DNA of 64,000 bases from Haloprofundus salilacus (GTDB lineage: Archaea > Halobacteriota > Halobacteria > Halobacteriales > Haloferacaceae), in the NCBI RefSeq assembly GCF_020150815.1, contig NZ_CP083723.1, positions 2,666,001-2,730,000 on the forward strand, in the 5' to 3' direction. Positions within the stretch are counted from its first letter, which is position 1; each line of letters opens with the position of its first letter. Below, in pieces: positions 17,522-26,000 of this stretch. A model generated the notes under the pieces. That model was not told where the DNA came from and searched no databases. It saw nothing but the letters and a program-made list of their open reading frames with translations. A program made the position numbers and the translations under genes.

Positions 17522-17650
17522 GTGCACTACATAAAACGGAAGACAATCACTATTCGAGAGGATCAAGATCAGCGGATTGAGGACCAACACCTCAACCTCT
17601 CGTCGTTCGTCCGCGAGAAGTTGGACAAGCTTATCGAGAAGCGAGAGTAA
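17522..17650 (+). CDS. mini ribbon-helix-helix protein (43 aa)
   Basis: A short gene from GTG 17522 to TAA 17648-17650. It reads VHYIKRKTITIREDQDQRIE, then DQHLNLSSFVREKLDKLIEK. The strand KTITIRED and the helix pair ending SSFVREKLDKLI form a minimal RHH domain. AATTATAC lies about 22 bases upstream of the start. In haloarchaea such mini-RHH genes often precede tnpB of IS200/IS605-type elements, and here a TnpB-like start follows three bases after the stop. It is probably the regulator of a decayed element. Confidence 0.7.
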   Translation: MHYIKRKTITIREDQDQRIEDQHLNLSSFVREKLDKLIEKRE

Positions 17651-17653
17651 CAG

Positions 17654-17821
17654 ATGTACTACGCCTACAAGTATCGACTCAAGCCGTCCAACTCTCACCG
17701 AAAAGAGATCGAGGAGTTAGCCGACGCGACGGCAGTCGAACTGACGCAGGAGACGAACGCGACGGTAACGAAGCGAAACGCGCTGGCGGAGACGATGAGC
17801 GACGTCAGCGAGTTCTTCTGA
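17654..17821 (+). pseudogene. TnpB-like N-terminal fragment
   Basis: A 55-residue frame starts ATG three bases after the mini-RHH gene. Its first 16 residues, MYYAYKYRLKPSNSHR, match the start I know for haloarchaeal TnpB (RNA-guided nuclease of IS200/IS605 elements). The rest, ELADATAVELTQETNATV and on to a TGA, does not resemble TnpB and lacks the RuvC and zinc-finger parts. An internal deletion joining the 5' end to an unrelated or 3' segment is the simplest reading. Confidence 0.5.
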
Positions 17822-17826
17822 ATCGG

Positions 17827-18591
17827 TCACTCGGTCAGTCGACGGAGCGACGACGGGAGGAAGCCGTCGACGCCGTCGAGAACTCCCTTCTCTTCGAATT
17901 CGAATTCGAGTCCGAGTTCAGTTGCGAGGACAGTCTCCGCGGCGTGAGCGATCGTCGGCGCGAACTCCTCGGACGCGTCGAGCGACGCCGGAACCGGCGC
18001 GTCCGTGTCGGGGGTGAACGCGTCCGCGCCCTCGAACCGCCCACGGGTAGTGAGCGTCGCGTGCGTCTCGATTCCAAGGTCGGCGAGTCTGTCGCGCAGG
18101 CGGCGGTTCGCCTCTACGCCCCGGTCAGTGCTCGGTGCGACGGTGACGACCCGCTGGGCGGCGTCGGCGGCGGCGATGGCCTGGTTGGCGGCGACCGGCG
18201 GCACGTCGAGGAGGACGTGGTCGAACGTCTCGCTGGCCTCGACGACGCGCGTCTCGAACCGGCGAGCGGCCTCGGCGGTCTTCGCACGGGCGAGACGCTC
18301 GAACGGCGCTCTGGCGGGAACGCAGGCGACGCGGCCTCCCACTCGGTCGGGGAGCGAGAACTCGACGAGTCCGGCGTCCAGCGGCGTCTCCGGTTCGACC
18401 AAAAGCGTCGTCATGTCGATGTCGAGTCGGCCGTTGAGGTAGTCGGCCAACCCTTGCGTCGCGAACGCGGCGTCGAGTATCGCCACGTCGCGTCCGTCGT
18501 TCGCGAGCGTCGCCGCCAGTTCGAGCGTCGTCCGCGTCGTTCCCGCGCCGCCGGTCGCTCCGACGAGTGCAGCGCAGACCGTGTCAGACAT
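17827..18591 (-). CDS. MinD/ParA-like P-loop ATPase
   Basis: A 254-residue deviant-Walker ATPase. Residues 8-18 read LVGATGGAGTT, where the canonical GKGGxGKT lysines are replaced by Thr/Ala, so the signature is weakened. Later come VAILDAAFATQGLADYLNG (switch I-like) and FDHVLLDVPPVAANQAI (Walker B and switch II). Relatives position cellular machinery such as archaella or chemosensory arrays. The loss of both signature Lys suggests altered nucleotide handling. ATG at 18591 is chosen. It is convergent with the RHH/TnpB-like remnant. Confidence 0.8.
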   Translation of the reverse strand: MSDTVCAALVGATGGAGTTRTTLELAATLANDGRDVAILDAAFATQGLADYLNGRLDIDMTTLLVEPETPLDAGLVEFSLPDRVGGRVACVPARAPFERLARAKTAEAARRFETRVVEASETFDHVLLDVPPVAANQAIAAADAAQRVVTVAPSTDRGVEANRRLRDRLADLGIETHATLTTRGRFEGADAFTPDTDAPVPASLDASEEFAPTIAHAAETVLATELGLEFEFEEKGVLDGVDGFLPSSLRRLTE

Positions 18592-18710
18592 ACGCCAAGC
18601 TGGTGCTGTCATCCGGCTAAAAATCTACGATTTTTGAACTGATTTCGCGGTTGTATGTTCTCGGATCCCCCTCGTCTGCGGGGCGTCGCTTCGTAAACGA
18701 GGACTTGCGC

Positions 18711-19130
18711 TCACTCGGCGATGTCGGCGGCGATGGCGTCAAGTTCGGCGTCCGAGAGGTCGGGGCGTTCGCCCGCGACGGCGTGAATCGGACCGCCGCC
18801 GTCGCCCTCGAAGCGCGGGACGAGGTGGACGTGGACGTGCGGCACCTCCTGCCCGGCGGCGCTGCCGTCGTTGATGCCGACGGTAACCGCGTCGGCGTCG
18901 ACGGCCGACTCGACTCGCGGCGTAAGTTCGTGGACCGCCGCGAACACGTCGGCGGCGGCGCCCGCCGAGAGGTCGTCGAGGCGCTCGGCGTGCGCTTTCG
19001 GGATGACAAGGGTGTGTCCCGACGCCAGCGGATTGGCGTCGAGGAACGCCAGCACAGAGTCGGTCTCGTAGACGGTGCGTCCAGGTATTTCGCCCGCGAC
19101 GATTTTACAGAAGATACAGTCGTCGGCCAT
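18711..19130 (-). CDS. HIT family nucleotide hydrolase/transferase
   Basis: A 139-residue histidine-triad protein. It starts MADDCIFCKIVAGEIPGRTV and has the catalytic triad PHVHVHLVPR (about residues 97-106). The N-terminal Cys pair with later His may bind zinc, as in Hint-like proteins. Members hydrolyse AMP-lysine, phosphoramidates or dinucleotides. An in-frame upstream extension to 19157 is possible but adds no conserved residues. Confidence 0.92.
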   Translation of the reverse strand: MADDCIFCKIVAGEIPGRTVYETDSVLAFLDANPLASGHTLVIPKAHAERLDDLSAGAAADVFAAVHELTPRVESAVDADAVTVGINDGSAAGQEVPHVHVHLVPRFEGDGGGPIHAVAGERPDLSDAELDAIAADIAE

Positions 19131-19203
19131 GGTGTGAGCGTCTCTCGCCGTCGGCAAGAAAGTTCGGACGGGGACGACAGTAGGCGAGCGGGCGTCGGAC
19201 GAC

Positions 19204-19821
19204 TCAGGGGAGGTGCGCGGCGATAGCCTCGCGATACCTCTCCGGCGTGTAACCCAACCGCGAGAGCCACACCTCCTGGTACGAGGGGTGCAGAAGCGGG
19301 AGGACGCGAACCTCTAGCGTTCGGGAGTCGAACGGCTCCAGCACCCGGTCGAGGAAGCCGCCGAGTATCTCTCCGTCGAACGCGAGCAGCGTCGCAGTCG
19401 CGTGTTTCCCGGTCGTGACCACGAGGTCGGGGGAGACCTGTCCGAGTTCGGTTTCGAGGTGTGTTCGGCAGCTCCGGCGCTCCTCGCGCGTCGGTTCGCG
19501 GTTCGACCCGTCGTCGCCCTCCGGAAAGCAGTTCACCGCGTTCGTGTAGTACGTCCGATCGGCGTAGCCGAGCGACTCGAACAACGAGCGGACGCGGCGA
19601 CCGGAGTGCCTCGACGTGTACGCGAAGCCGGTGTGGTTGCCGCCCTTCCACGTCTCGGCGTCGGGGTCACCCGCACCGGGCGCTTCGCCGACGACCACGA
19701 CGTCGGCGTCTACGGGTCCGTTCCCCCACGAGATGCAGGTGCGCGACTCGACGAGCGCCGGACAGCGCGAACACCCCGGTTCGAGCACGTTCTTTTCGCA
19801 CTCGTCGGGGTGGTCGGGCAT
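19204..19821 (-). CDS. uracil-DNA glycosylase superfamily protein, probable Fe-S type
   Basis: A 205-residue base-excision repair enzyme. Cysteines at the N-terminus (CEKNVLEPGCSRC and CISWG) fit a 4Fe-4S site as in family 4. Motif 1 is GEAPGAGDPD followed by NHTGFAYTSRHSG, combining the family 4 GEAPG start with a family 5-like NxTGxxxTxxxSG segment. Motif 2 is LLHPSY near residue 183. It removes uracil or other deaminated bases, important in GC-rich DNA. ATG at 19821 is two bases from the upstream gene stop, indicating cotranscription. Confidence 0.85.
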   Translation of the reverse strand: MPDHPDECEKNVLEPGCSRCPALVESRTCISWGNGPVDADVVVVGEAPGAGDPDAETWKGGNHTGFAYTSRHSGRRVRSLFESLGYADRTYYTNAVNCFPEGDDGSNREPTREERRSCRTHLETELGQVSPDLVVTTGKHATATLLAFDGEILGGFLDRVLEPFDSRTLEVRVLPLLHPSYQEVWLSRLGYTPERYREAIAAHLP

Positions 19822-19823
19822 CG

Positions 19824-20054
19824 CTACTCCGTCAGCGGGAGGACGACGCCGAAGAGGAGCGGAGCGAGGAGGGCGACGGCGATGCCGAGAATCTCCATGT
19901 CGAGAAACAGCGTGTTCTGCCACCCCGGGAGCGTCCCGAACGCGGCGTGTCCGACGAGTTCGGCGAGCGCACCCGCCGCGAACAGAGTGACGCCGAGGAG
20001 GAAGGCGGATTTGGTCAATCGCGGGTAGTCGATGTTGCCGTAACGGCCGGTCAT
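19824..20054 (-). CDS. small two-helix membrane protein
   Basis: A 76-residue protein with two transmembrane helices (about residues 14-36 and 51-73), reading SAFLLGVTLFAAGALAELVG and ILGIAVALLAPLLFGVVLPL. No motif suggests a function. It is the first gene of a probable operon with the uracil-DNA glycosylase. Similar short membrane proteins sit next to repair or nucleotide genes in related genomes, but this is a loose association. Confidence 0.75.
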   Translation of the reverse strand: MTGRYGNIDYPRLTKSAFLLGVTLFAAGALAELVGHAAFGTLPGWQNTLFLDMEILGIAVALLAPLLFGVVLPLTE

Positions 20055-20150
20055 ACACCCGCTCCACGAGCGACCAGAAAAACGGTTTCGCTCTCGCCTC
20101 CGCCTCCGAGAACGAAAGAGTGAGGTGGAAGAGAAACAGAGGGAGGGGAT

Positions 20151-20405
20151 ATGCTCGAATCGGTCCTCGAACTGCTGCCGGAGTTCTTCTCGGTCCTGTT
20201 CTTCGCCAGCGGCGCCGCCGTCCTCTCGACGGCCGGCGTCTACATTGAACAGCTCGCGTTCGAAACGATGGCTGCCGGAGACACCACACTAGCGCTTTGG
20301 CTCGCCGTCATCGGTCTGATGGCGTTCTACTTCGGCCCGTATCTGATGGGGTTCACCGAAGCGCTCCCCCGCGGGCGGCGACTGCTCGCACGTCTCGGCG
20401 AATAG
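20151..20405 (+). CDS. small membrane protein of unknown function
   Basis: An 84-residue protein with two predicted transmembrane helices (about 13-35 and 46-66; for example LALWLAVIGLMAFYFGPYLM) and a basic C-terminal tail PRGRRLLARLGE facing the cytoplasm by the positive-inside rule. ATG at 20151 follows GGAGGGG, one of few Shine-Dalgarno-like starts here. It ends 9 bases before the convergent prs gene. No family recognised. Confidence 0.7.
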   Translation: MLESVLELLPEFFSVLFFASGAAVLSTAGVYIEQLAFETMAAGDTTLALWLAVIGLMAFYFGPYLMGFTEALPRGRRLLARLGE

Positions 20406-20414
20406 TCTCGGAAC

Positions 20415-21266
20415 TCAGAGCGCGTCGGCGACGACGGACGCGGCGCTGACGGCGCTCACCTCTCGTTCGACCGTGTCGGTACCGTACACTGCTTCGATTC
20501 CCGCAGCGGCGAGCTTCGTCCGTGCGTTGCCCGCGAGCACCGGGTGAACGCAGGTGGCGAAGACATCGTTCGCACCCCGGTCGGCGAGCGCGCCGACCGC
20601 CTCGCTCATCGTCGACCCGGTGGCGATGATGTCGTCGACGACGACTACGTCGCGGTTTTCGACCGACGCGTCGCTCGGTTCGACGCTCACGTCGCCGGTG
20701 TCGTAGTCGCGAGTCTTCTCGAAGTAGTCGGTGTCGCCCGCGCCGTAGACGTCGCGGACGCACTCGGCGAGGTCCTCAGCGCTCTCGTCCGGACCCAAAA
20801 ACAGCGGGTCGTCGAGGGTCTCAGGCAGTGGATCGGCGAGCAGCGGCGAGGCGTCGACCGTCTCGCAGGGAACGTCGAAAAAGTCCGCGACGCGCTTCTC
20901 GTGCGGCGTCACGAACACGACGCGGTCGGTGCCGGAACTGATTGCACGGGCGACGGCGCGCGCCGAAATCGGTTGGCCGGTCTTGAACGCGCTGTCCTGT
21001 CGGCTGTACCCCATGTACGGGAGGACGGTGACGACCTCCTCTGCGCCCGCCTCGCGCGCGGCGTCCTGTAACTGGAGCAGTTCGAGGTGGGCGTCCGAGG
21101 AGGTGGTTGCGCAGACGACGACGGCACGGTCGTCGTCGAACTCGGGAATCGACGCGAGCAGTTCGCCGTCGGGGAAGTGGTCGTACTCCGCGACGGCCAG
21201 CGGCTCGCCCGTCTCGGCGGCGAGGGCGGCCGACAGCGCCTGTGAGGTGGAACCGGAAACGATCAT
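20415..21266 (-). CDS. prs: ribose-phosphate pyrophosphokinase
   Basis: A 283-residue PRPP synthetase, which makes phosphoribosyl pyrophosphate from ribose-5-phosphate and ATP for nucleotide, His and Trp synthesis. Features are the N-terminal SGSTSQALSAALAAETG, the catalytic flexible loop region MGYSRQDSAFKTGQPISARA (about 85-104), and the PRPP-binding loop VVVVDDIIATGSTMSEA (about 210-226). The length matches the short archaeal class III enzymes. ATG at 21266. The gene overlaps none of its neighbours. Confidence 0.96.
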   Translation of the reverse strand: MIVSGSTSQALSAALAAETGEPLAVAEYDHFPDGELLASIPEFDDDRAVVVCATTSSDAHLELLQLQDAAREAGAEEVVTVLPYMGYSRQDSAFKTGQPISARAVARAISSGTDRVVFVTPHEKRVADFFDVPCETVDASPLLADPLPETLDDPLFLGPDESAEDLAECVRDVYGAGDTDYFEKTRDYDTGDVSVEPSDASVENRDVVVVDDIIATGSTMSEAVGALADRGANDVFATCVHPVLAGNARTKLAAAGIEAVYGTDTVEREVSAVSAASVVADAL

Positions 21267-21351
21267 GGTTGCGTCTCCTCGCCCCGCCCTAAACCCGTTT
21301 TCGTTACCGTTGCACCGCCGCGGTCGACCGACTACCGTCCGCCGTCTTCCG

Positions 21352-22164
21352 TCACTCCTCGACGACTCGCACGCCGACGCCCGCGATGCCGTCGAGACCG
21401 AGCGTCTGCGAGCGCCAGCCGTCGCCCGCGTCCAGCAGCAGTGTCCCCGACTCGGTGACAGCGTACGTCGCCGGGCCGTGGGTAACGTCGACGACCGGTC
21501 CGTCGACGGGCACGTCCACGCCCTCCCACCCGTCGTCCGTGCGGGAGAAGACGCGGCCGTCGCCGACGGCGTGGGCGCGTCGGCCGTCGCTGGCGACAGC
21601 GCGGAACGATCCCGAGAGCGCGTCCATCCAGCCGTTTCCGAGCGCGTACAGCCCCGAACCCGTCGCCGCCAGCGGGACGCCCGCCGTCGACACGTCGCGC
21701 GCGTCGTTTAGGCCGACGTGCGAGAGACCGTCGGCGTCGACGTGGTGGACGCCGTCGGCGGCCGCGACGAGCGGTCCGTCTATCGCCCGCGGGTGTTCGA
21801 CCTCGCCGAGGTCCGTCCACGTCGTCGACTCGTCGGCGTCTACGGGACGACGCGCGACGCGGCCGGAGTCGGCGGCGGCGAGCAACGCGTCGCCGTCGAA
21901 TCCGACGGCCACTGCCGACCCGAACCCCGTCGCATCGAACCCCTCGCCGTGGCCGTCGTCGAGGAGTACCGCCTCATCGGTGGCGACGACGATTCGACCG
22001 CCCTCGCCGGCGACGTCGAGTGCGGTACATCGGTGTTCGATGCCGAACCCGCCGATTCTGTCGTCGGAGACGTCGGCGACGACGACGCCGAGCGCCGTGG
22101 CGACGAACAGCTCCGTCTTGCCGGTTTTGTCGGCGTAGACCCGCTTTTCGTCGATTGTTGGCAT
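21352..22164 (-). CDS. HVO_0234-family beta-propeller protein
   Basis: A 270-residue soluble protein built of repeated four-strand blades with Asp/Gly turns, for example LFVATALGVVVADVSDDRIG, IVVATDEAVLLDDGHGEGF and AVGDGRVFSRTDDGWEGVDV. It matches what I know as the HVO_0234 family, conserved across haloarchaea and lacking a characterised function. A seven-bladed or smaller propeller used for protein interactions is likely. ATG at 22164. Its neighbour downstream is prs. Confidence 0.8.
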   Translation of the reverse strand: MPTIDEKRVYADKTGKTELFVATALGVVVADVSDDRIGGFGIEHRCTALDVAGEGGRIVVATDEAVLLDDGHGEGFDATGFGSAVAVGFDGDALLAAADSGRVARRPVDADESTTWTDLGEVEHPRAIDGPLVAAADGVHHVDADGLSHVGLNDARDVSTAGVPLAATGSGLYALGNGWMDALSGSFRAVASDGRRAHAVGDGRVFSRTDDGWEGVDVPVDGPVVDVTHGPATYAVTESGTLLLDAGDGWRSQTLGLDGIAGVGVRVVEE

Positions 22165-22336
22165 ACGTCCGTAATCGGCAGGGGGAAGCGAAAACGTTCC
22201 GTCTCGAAACTAGCAACTCGATTGCCGTTGAAAGGGCCTCCATTGAAGAATAGTTGAACCGTCAGGACAGTTGAGAATAGTAAGAGAATAGCACGCACTG
22301 TGTGGGTCGAGAGAACTCGCGGTCACACGGAACCAG

Positions 22337-22489
22337 ATGTCTCAGAAAGTACTCCTCGTCTGCAAGCACTGCAACCGAGCGCTCCCCGGCGAGAAGCGCG
22401 ACGACGGAACGCTGCGTCCGTACGGGGTGAAACGCTGTCCCAACTGCCAGCGCGCCGAGTTCGAGGTGCGGGGACTCGGCGACAGTTGA
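22337..22489 (+). CDS. small two-CxxC zinc-ribbon protein (50 aa)
   Basis: A short gene from ATG 22337 to TGA 22487-22489. The protein reads MSQKVLLVCKHCNRALPGEK, then GVKRCPNCQRAEFEVRGLGD. The two C-x2-C pairs (CKHC and CPNC), spaced by about 25 residues, form a rubredoxin-like zinc ribbon. Proteins of this shape occur in most haloarchaea and may act as nucleic-acid or protein adaptors. It stands alone in its orientation. Confidence 0.75.
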   Translation: MSQKVLLVCKHCNRALPGEKRDDGTLRPYGVKRCPNCQRAEFEVRGLGDS

Positions 22490-22527
22490 CCGTCGGTTCG
22501 GTGCAGTCGACCGCTCCCGGCGCGGAT

Positions 22528-22884
22528 TCAGAGGAACTCGCGGACGTCGGAGTACCACATGTCGTGGTGGTCGACGAGTTCGAGCGCGTCGGCGATGTCG
22601 ACGGCGAGCGCGTGCCAGCACCGCTGGTCGGGGTCGTCGGGGTCGAGATTGTACGAACTGTCCTTGCAGGTACAGCTCCCCTCCTCGACGACGTACTCCT
22701 CGGCGTAGCCGACGACGACGGTGAAATCCCGGTAGCGCTTGACCCGACGCTCGGAGACAGCGTCGATGGCCTGCGTCGCGCGTGTCCCGTGCGCGGAGAC
22801 GAGCGTCTCGACTACCGGCCGGGTGAGTTTGCCGGCCTCCGCGAGTGCGGCCTGCCAGTCGTCGTCGCCGTCGACGCCGTTCAC
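22528..22884 (-). CDS. SWIM zinc-finger protein
   Basis: A 118-residue protein whose C-terminal half carries the SWIM motif: CTCKDSSYNLDPDD then CWH, i.e. C-x-C, a loop of about 15, C-x-H. SWIM fingers bind DNA or proteins. In archaea, short SWIM proteins are linked by context to recombination or helicases. The N-terminal half is helical (RATQAIDAVSERRVKRYRD). Start is GTG at 22884. The next gene, 61 bases upstream, is the VOC protein, so a short operon is possible. Confidence 0.82.
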   Translation of the reverse strand: MNGVDGDDDWQAALAEAGKLTRPVVETLVSAHGTRATQAIDAVSERRVKRYRDFTVVVGYAEEYVVEEGSCTCKDSSYNLDPDDPDQRCWHALAVDIADALELVDHHDMWYSDVREFL

Positions 22885-22945
22885 GACGCCGGATTCTCAG
22901 GGACCCCACAAAACGAGTTCGGTGCGGGCGGCGGCGAGGCGGCTG

Positions 22946-23389
22946 TCACTCCGGCCCGACCACTTCGACTTTGATTCCCTCCGGGTCCTCGCAGTAGAGC
23001 GCGTAGTAGCCACCGGCGTACGGGTGCCGGTCCCCGTAGAGCAGCGTCGCATCGTCGCGTTCGCGTACGCCCGCCGCGAGTTCGTCGACCTGTTCTCGGG
23101 AGGCAGCGTGGAACGCGAGGTGGTTCAATCCTGGCGCTCGGCGGTCGAACGGCGAGGCGGAGTCGTCCGCGTGGACGAGGACGACATACGTCGGTCCGTT
23201 GACCCACGACCGGCCGCCCTCCCACTCGTCTTTCGGTTCGTAGCCGAGTTCGGTCAGCAGCCACGCCCAAAATCGGGTGGACGCGTCGAGGTCAGACGCG
23301 TACAGTTCGACGTGGTGGAGGTGTCCGGTGCAGTCGGGGTCGGCGTGGTCGTAATCGCGAGTGTCGGGGTCGGTGGAGTCGTCGTTCAC
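22946..23389 (-). CDS. VOC (glyoxalase/bleomycin resistance) superfamily protein
   Basis: A 147-residue single-domain VOC metalloenzyme candidate. Metal-ligand-like residues are the His of [15 protein letters not shown], the His of GLNHLAFHA and the Glu of PEGIKVEVV. Members include glyoxalase I, dioxygenases and epimerases; the substrate is unknown. Two GTG codons compete as start (23389 and 23401). The nearer is chosen because upstream residues are not conserved-looking. It is divergent from trm1. Confidence 0.8.
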   Translation of the reverse strand: MNDDSTDPDTRDYDHADPDCTGHLHHVELYASDLDASTRFWAWLLTELGYEPKDEWEGGRSWVNGPTYVVLVHADDSASPFDRRAPGLNHLAFHAASREQVDELAAGVRERDDATLLYGDRHPYAGGYYALYCEDPEGIKVEVVGPE

Positions 23390-23493
23390 GGACCGACACA
23401 CGGCGGGTTGCGAGAAAACATCTGCCGTGTTCGAGGCGGCCGCGACCGCCCTCGGACCGCGTCACTTTTCGCCGCCGCCGGGCGACTCGGGGT

Positions 23494-24618
23494 ATGCAGA
23501 TACGCGAAGGTGGCGTCGACATCGACGTGGCCGACTCCCGCGATGGGGCGAGCGAGGGGGCAGGCGACGGGGTGTTCTTCAACCCGACGCAGGAGCTGAA
23601 CCGGGACGTGACAGTAGCGGCGCTCCGCGCGTATGAGGAACGAGAGCCACGCGCGGAGACGTACCTCGACGCGATGACCGCCAGCGGGATTCGTGCCGTG
23701 CGCGCCGCCGCCGACGGCTGGCGCGTCACCGGCGCGGACATCGATTCGGAGGCGGTCGAACTCGCGCGGGCGAACCTGGAGCGGAACGATCTGGCGGGCG
23801 AGGTACTCGAACGCAACGTCAACGCCCTCCTCTACGAAGACCGCGAGGTGTACGACGTGGTCGACATCGACCCGTTCGGCACGCCCATCCCCTTCGCGGA
23901 CGCGGCGCTGTCGAACGCGCGAAATCTGGTCTGCGTCACCGCCACCGACACCGCGCCACTGTGCGGAGCGCACCAGAACAGCGGCATCCGGAAGTACTCG
24001 ACGCTCCCGCAGAACACCGACTTCCACGCCGAGATGGGGCTTCGCGTCCTCCTGTCGGCGCTGATTCGCACTGCGGCGCGCTACGATATCGCCGCGAAGC
24101 CGATTCTTTCGCACGTGTCGCGCCACTACGCGCGGACGTACCTCGAACTCGACCACCGCGCGACCAGCGCCGACGCGCTCGTCGAGGAGTTGGGCTACGT
24201 CCACAGCTGCGAGGACTGTCTCACACGAAGCCACGAGTTCGGCCTGCTGTCGCACCCGCCGGAGGAGTGCCCCGCTTGCGGGAGCAATCGACTCCTCTCG
24301 GCTGGGCCGATATGGCTCGGACCGACGGCAGACAGCGAGTTCGCGCTGTCGGTTCGGTCGCACCTCGACGACGAGATGGGGACAAAGAAGCGCGCGACGC
24401 GGATGCTGTCGACCATCGCCGAGGAACTCGACGAACCGACCCACTACGACCAGCACCGACTCTGCAAGCAGTGGAACCGCTCGGCGAACGCGATGGACGA
24501 GTTCCTCTCGGACCTCCGGGTGGCGGGCTTCGAGGCGTCGCACGCGCACTACAGCGGGACGGCGTTCAAGACTAACGCGAGCGTCGCCGAGATGCGCGAG
24601 GCGACGCGGCCGGAGTGA
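23494..24618 (+). CDS. trm1: tRNA (guanine26-N2)-dimethyltransferase
   Basis: A 374-residue archaeal Trm1, which makes m2,2G at position 26 of tRNAs using SAM. It starts with REGGVDIDV and has NPTQELNRD, the SAM-binding strand [16 protein letters not shown] (about 57-72), the catalytic VDIDPFGTP (about 125-133), and a zinc-like Cys set CEDC...CPACG in the C-terminal domain (about 239-266). Length and order match other archaeal Trm1. ATG at 23494. Confidence 0.95.
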   Translation: MQIREGGVDIDVADSRDGASEGAGDGVFFNPTQELNRDVTVAALRAYEEREPRAETYLDAMTASGIRAVRAAADGWRVTGADIDSEAVELARANLERNDLAGEVLERNVNALLYEDREVYDVVDIDPFGTPIPFADAALSNARNLVCVTATDTAPLCGAHQNSGIRKYSTLPQNTDFHAEMGLRVLLSALIRTAARYDIAAKPILSHVSRHYARTYLELDHRATSADALVEELGYVHSCEDCLTRSHEFGLLSHPPEECPACGSNRLLSAGPIWLGPTADSEFALSVRSHLDDEMGTKKRATRMLSTIAEELDEPTHYDQHRLCKQWNRSANAMDEFLSDLRVAGFEASHAHYSGTAFKTNASVAEMREATRPE

Positions 24619-24715
24619 GCCGGTCGGGTGATGGATCTGTTCGGAACCAGAGACGCAGTTTCGCGCCGTGAGACGGCCCATGGGTTACTTGTCGCAGTTT
24701 ATCGACTAGTGAGAC

Positions 24716-25975
24716 GTGTCATCGGTATCTCCCAACTCGACTGGCGGGTTCGTCGGCACCACGCGAACCGTTTTAGCAGAGGTACAGGAGCGCGAAGTGA
24801 CGTTTCTGGCCGCGAGCATCTCCTACTACGCGTTCGTCTCGCTGATTCCGCTGTTGGTGCTCGCCGTCGTCCTCGCGGGTCTCGTGGGTGGCGCGGCGCT
24901 GGAGGAGGAGGTCAGATCGCTGGCCGAGCAGTATCTCGTCCCGTCAGCGCAGGGCGCAATCGACAGAGCGCTGGAAGACCAGACGTCGCAAGGAGGTATC
25001 GGAGTGGTCAGTCTCCTGCTCACGACGTGGGGTGCGCTCAAACTGTTCCGCGGCGTCGACACCGCGTTCTCGCGGGTGTACGGCTCCGAGGCCGGCGGAA
25101 TCACCGACCAACTGAAGGACGGTCTCATCGTCGTCGGCGCCATCGGCGCGGGCGTCGTCGGCGTGTTCGCCGTCGGAGCAGCAGTCGCGCTGCTGCCGAT
25201 TCCCTACATCGGCCTCATCAGTCCGATTCTGTTGTTCTTGACGCTCTGTGCGGCCTTCTTCCCGTTGTACTACGTCTTTCCCGACGTGGGCGTCACGCCG
25301 CGAGAGGTAGTTCCCGGAACGGTGCTCGCCGCCGTCGGGTGGTCGATTCTCGGCGCGGTGTTCGGAATCTACGCCGCGGCGTCCAGCGGCGTCGGGGGAC
25401 TCCTCGGCGGGATTCTGCTCCTCCTCACCTGGTTTTACTTCGGCGGCACCATCATCCTCGTCGGCGCGGTGGTGAATGCCGTTCTCTCGAACCGTCTCAC
25501 GGACCGGCAGGTACAACAGGAAGGGGACCGACAGAGAAAACCGAGCGACATGTCCGAGGAGGAGGCACGACGAGACGAAGACGTAGAACCGAGCGGCGCG
25601 CCTGACATCTCCGAACTGTCGCGTCGGGTCGAGGAACTACAGGCGGAACTCGACTCCTTTGAGTCGGACGTAAAGGAGCGAACGGTCGAGAAACCGGAGC
25701 TCGAAGCGGAGTTGAAACGCTACGTTCGCGGGCGGATGCGCCGCGGGAAAGCCCGGGGTTGGGGACCGTACCTCGTGCTGCTCTACGGGACGGTGCTGAC
25801 GCTCGGCGCGTTCTACTACCTCGGCGAGGCGCCGCTGGTCGCCGTGCTGGCGATGCTCATCATCTTCCTGTCGACGCTCGGGCTCTACGTCATCTTCGTC
25901 GTCGTCGGCGTCGGTCTCAACGCGCTGGGCGTCCCGGGCCGGGCCGCAGACTGGGTCCGCAAGCGACGCTCCTAA
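24716..25975 (+). CDS. YihY/BrkB-family membrane protein with coiled-coil insert
   Basis: A 419-residue integral membrane protein. Residues 20-265 form the six-helix BrkB (YihY, once RNase BN) domain with AASISYYAFVSLIPLLVLAV, VYGSEAGG and the final helix LLTWFYFGGTIILVGAVVNA. The family probably acts as a transporter or channel in the cytoplasmic membrane. Residues 265-345 are charged and coiled-coil-like. Two more helices close the protein (LVLLYGTVLTLGAFYYL and AVLAMLIIFLSTLGL). This C-terminal extension is specific to some haloarchaea. Start GTG 24716. Confidence 0.87.
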   Translation: MSSVSPNSTGGFVGTTRTVLAEVQEREVTFLAASISYYAFVSLIPLLVLAVVLAGLVGGAALEEEVRSLAEQYLVPSAQGAIDRALEDQTSQGGIGVVSLLLTTWGALKLFRGVDTAFSRVYGSEAGGITDQLKDGLIVVGAIGAGVVGVFAVGAAVALLPIPYIGLISPILLFLTLCAAFFPLYYVFPDVGVTPREVVPGTVLAAVGWSILGAVFGIYAAASSGVGGLLGGILLLLTWFYFGGTIILVGAVVNAVLSNRLTDRQVQQEGDRQRKPSDMSEEEARRDEDVEPSGAPDISELSRRVEELQAELDSFESDVKERTVEKPELEAELKRYVRGRMRRGKARGWGPYLVLLYGTVLTLGAFYYLGEAPLVAVLAMLIIFLSTLGLYVIFVVVGVGLNALGVPGRAADWVRKRRS

Positions 25976-26000
25976 GCGAGTCGCGCCGTAACTGCGACCA

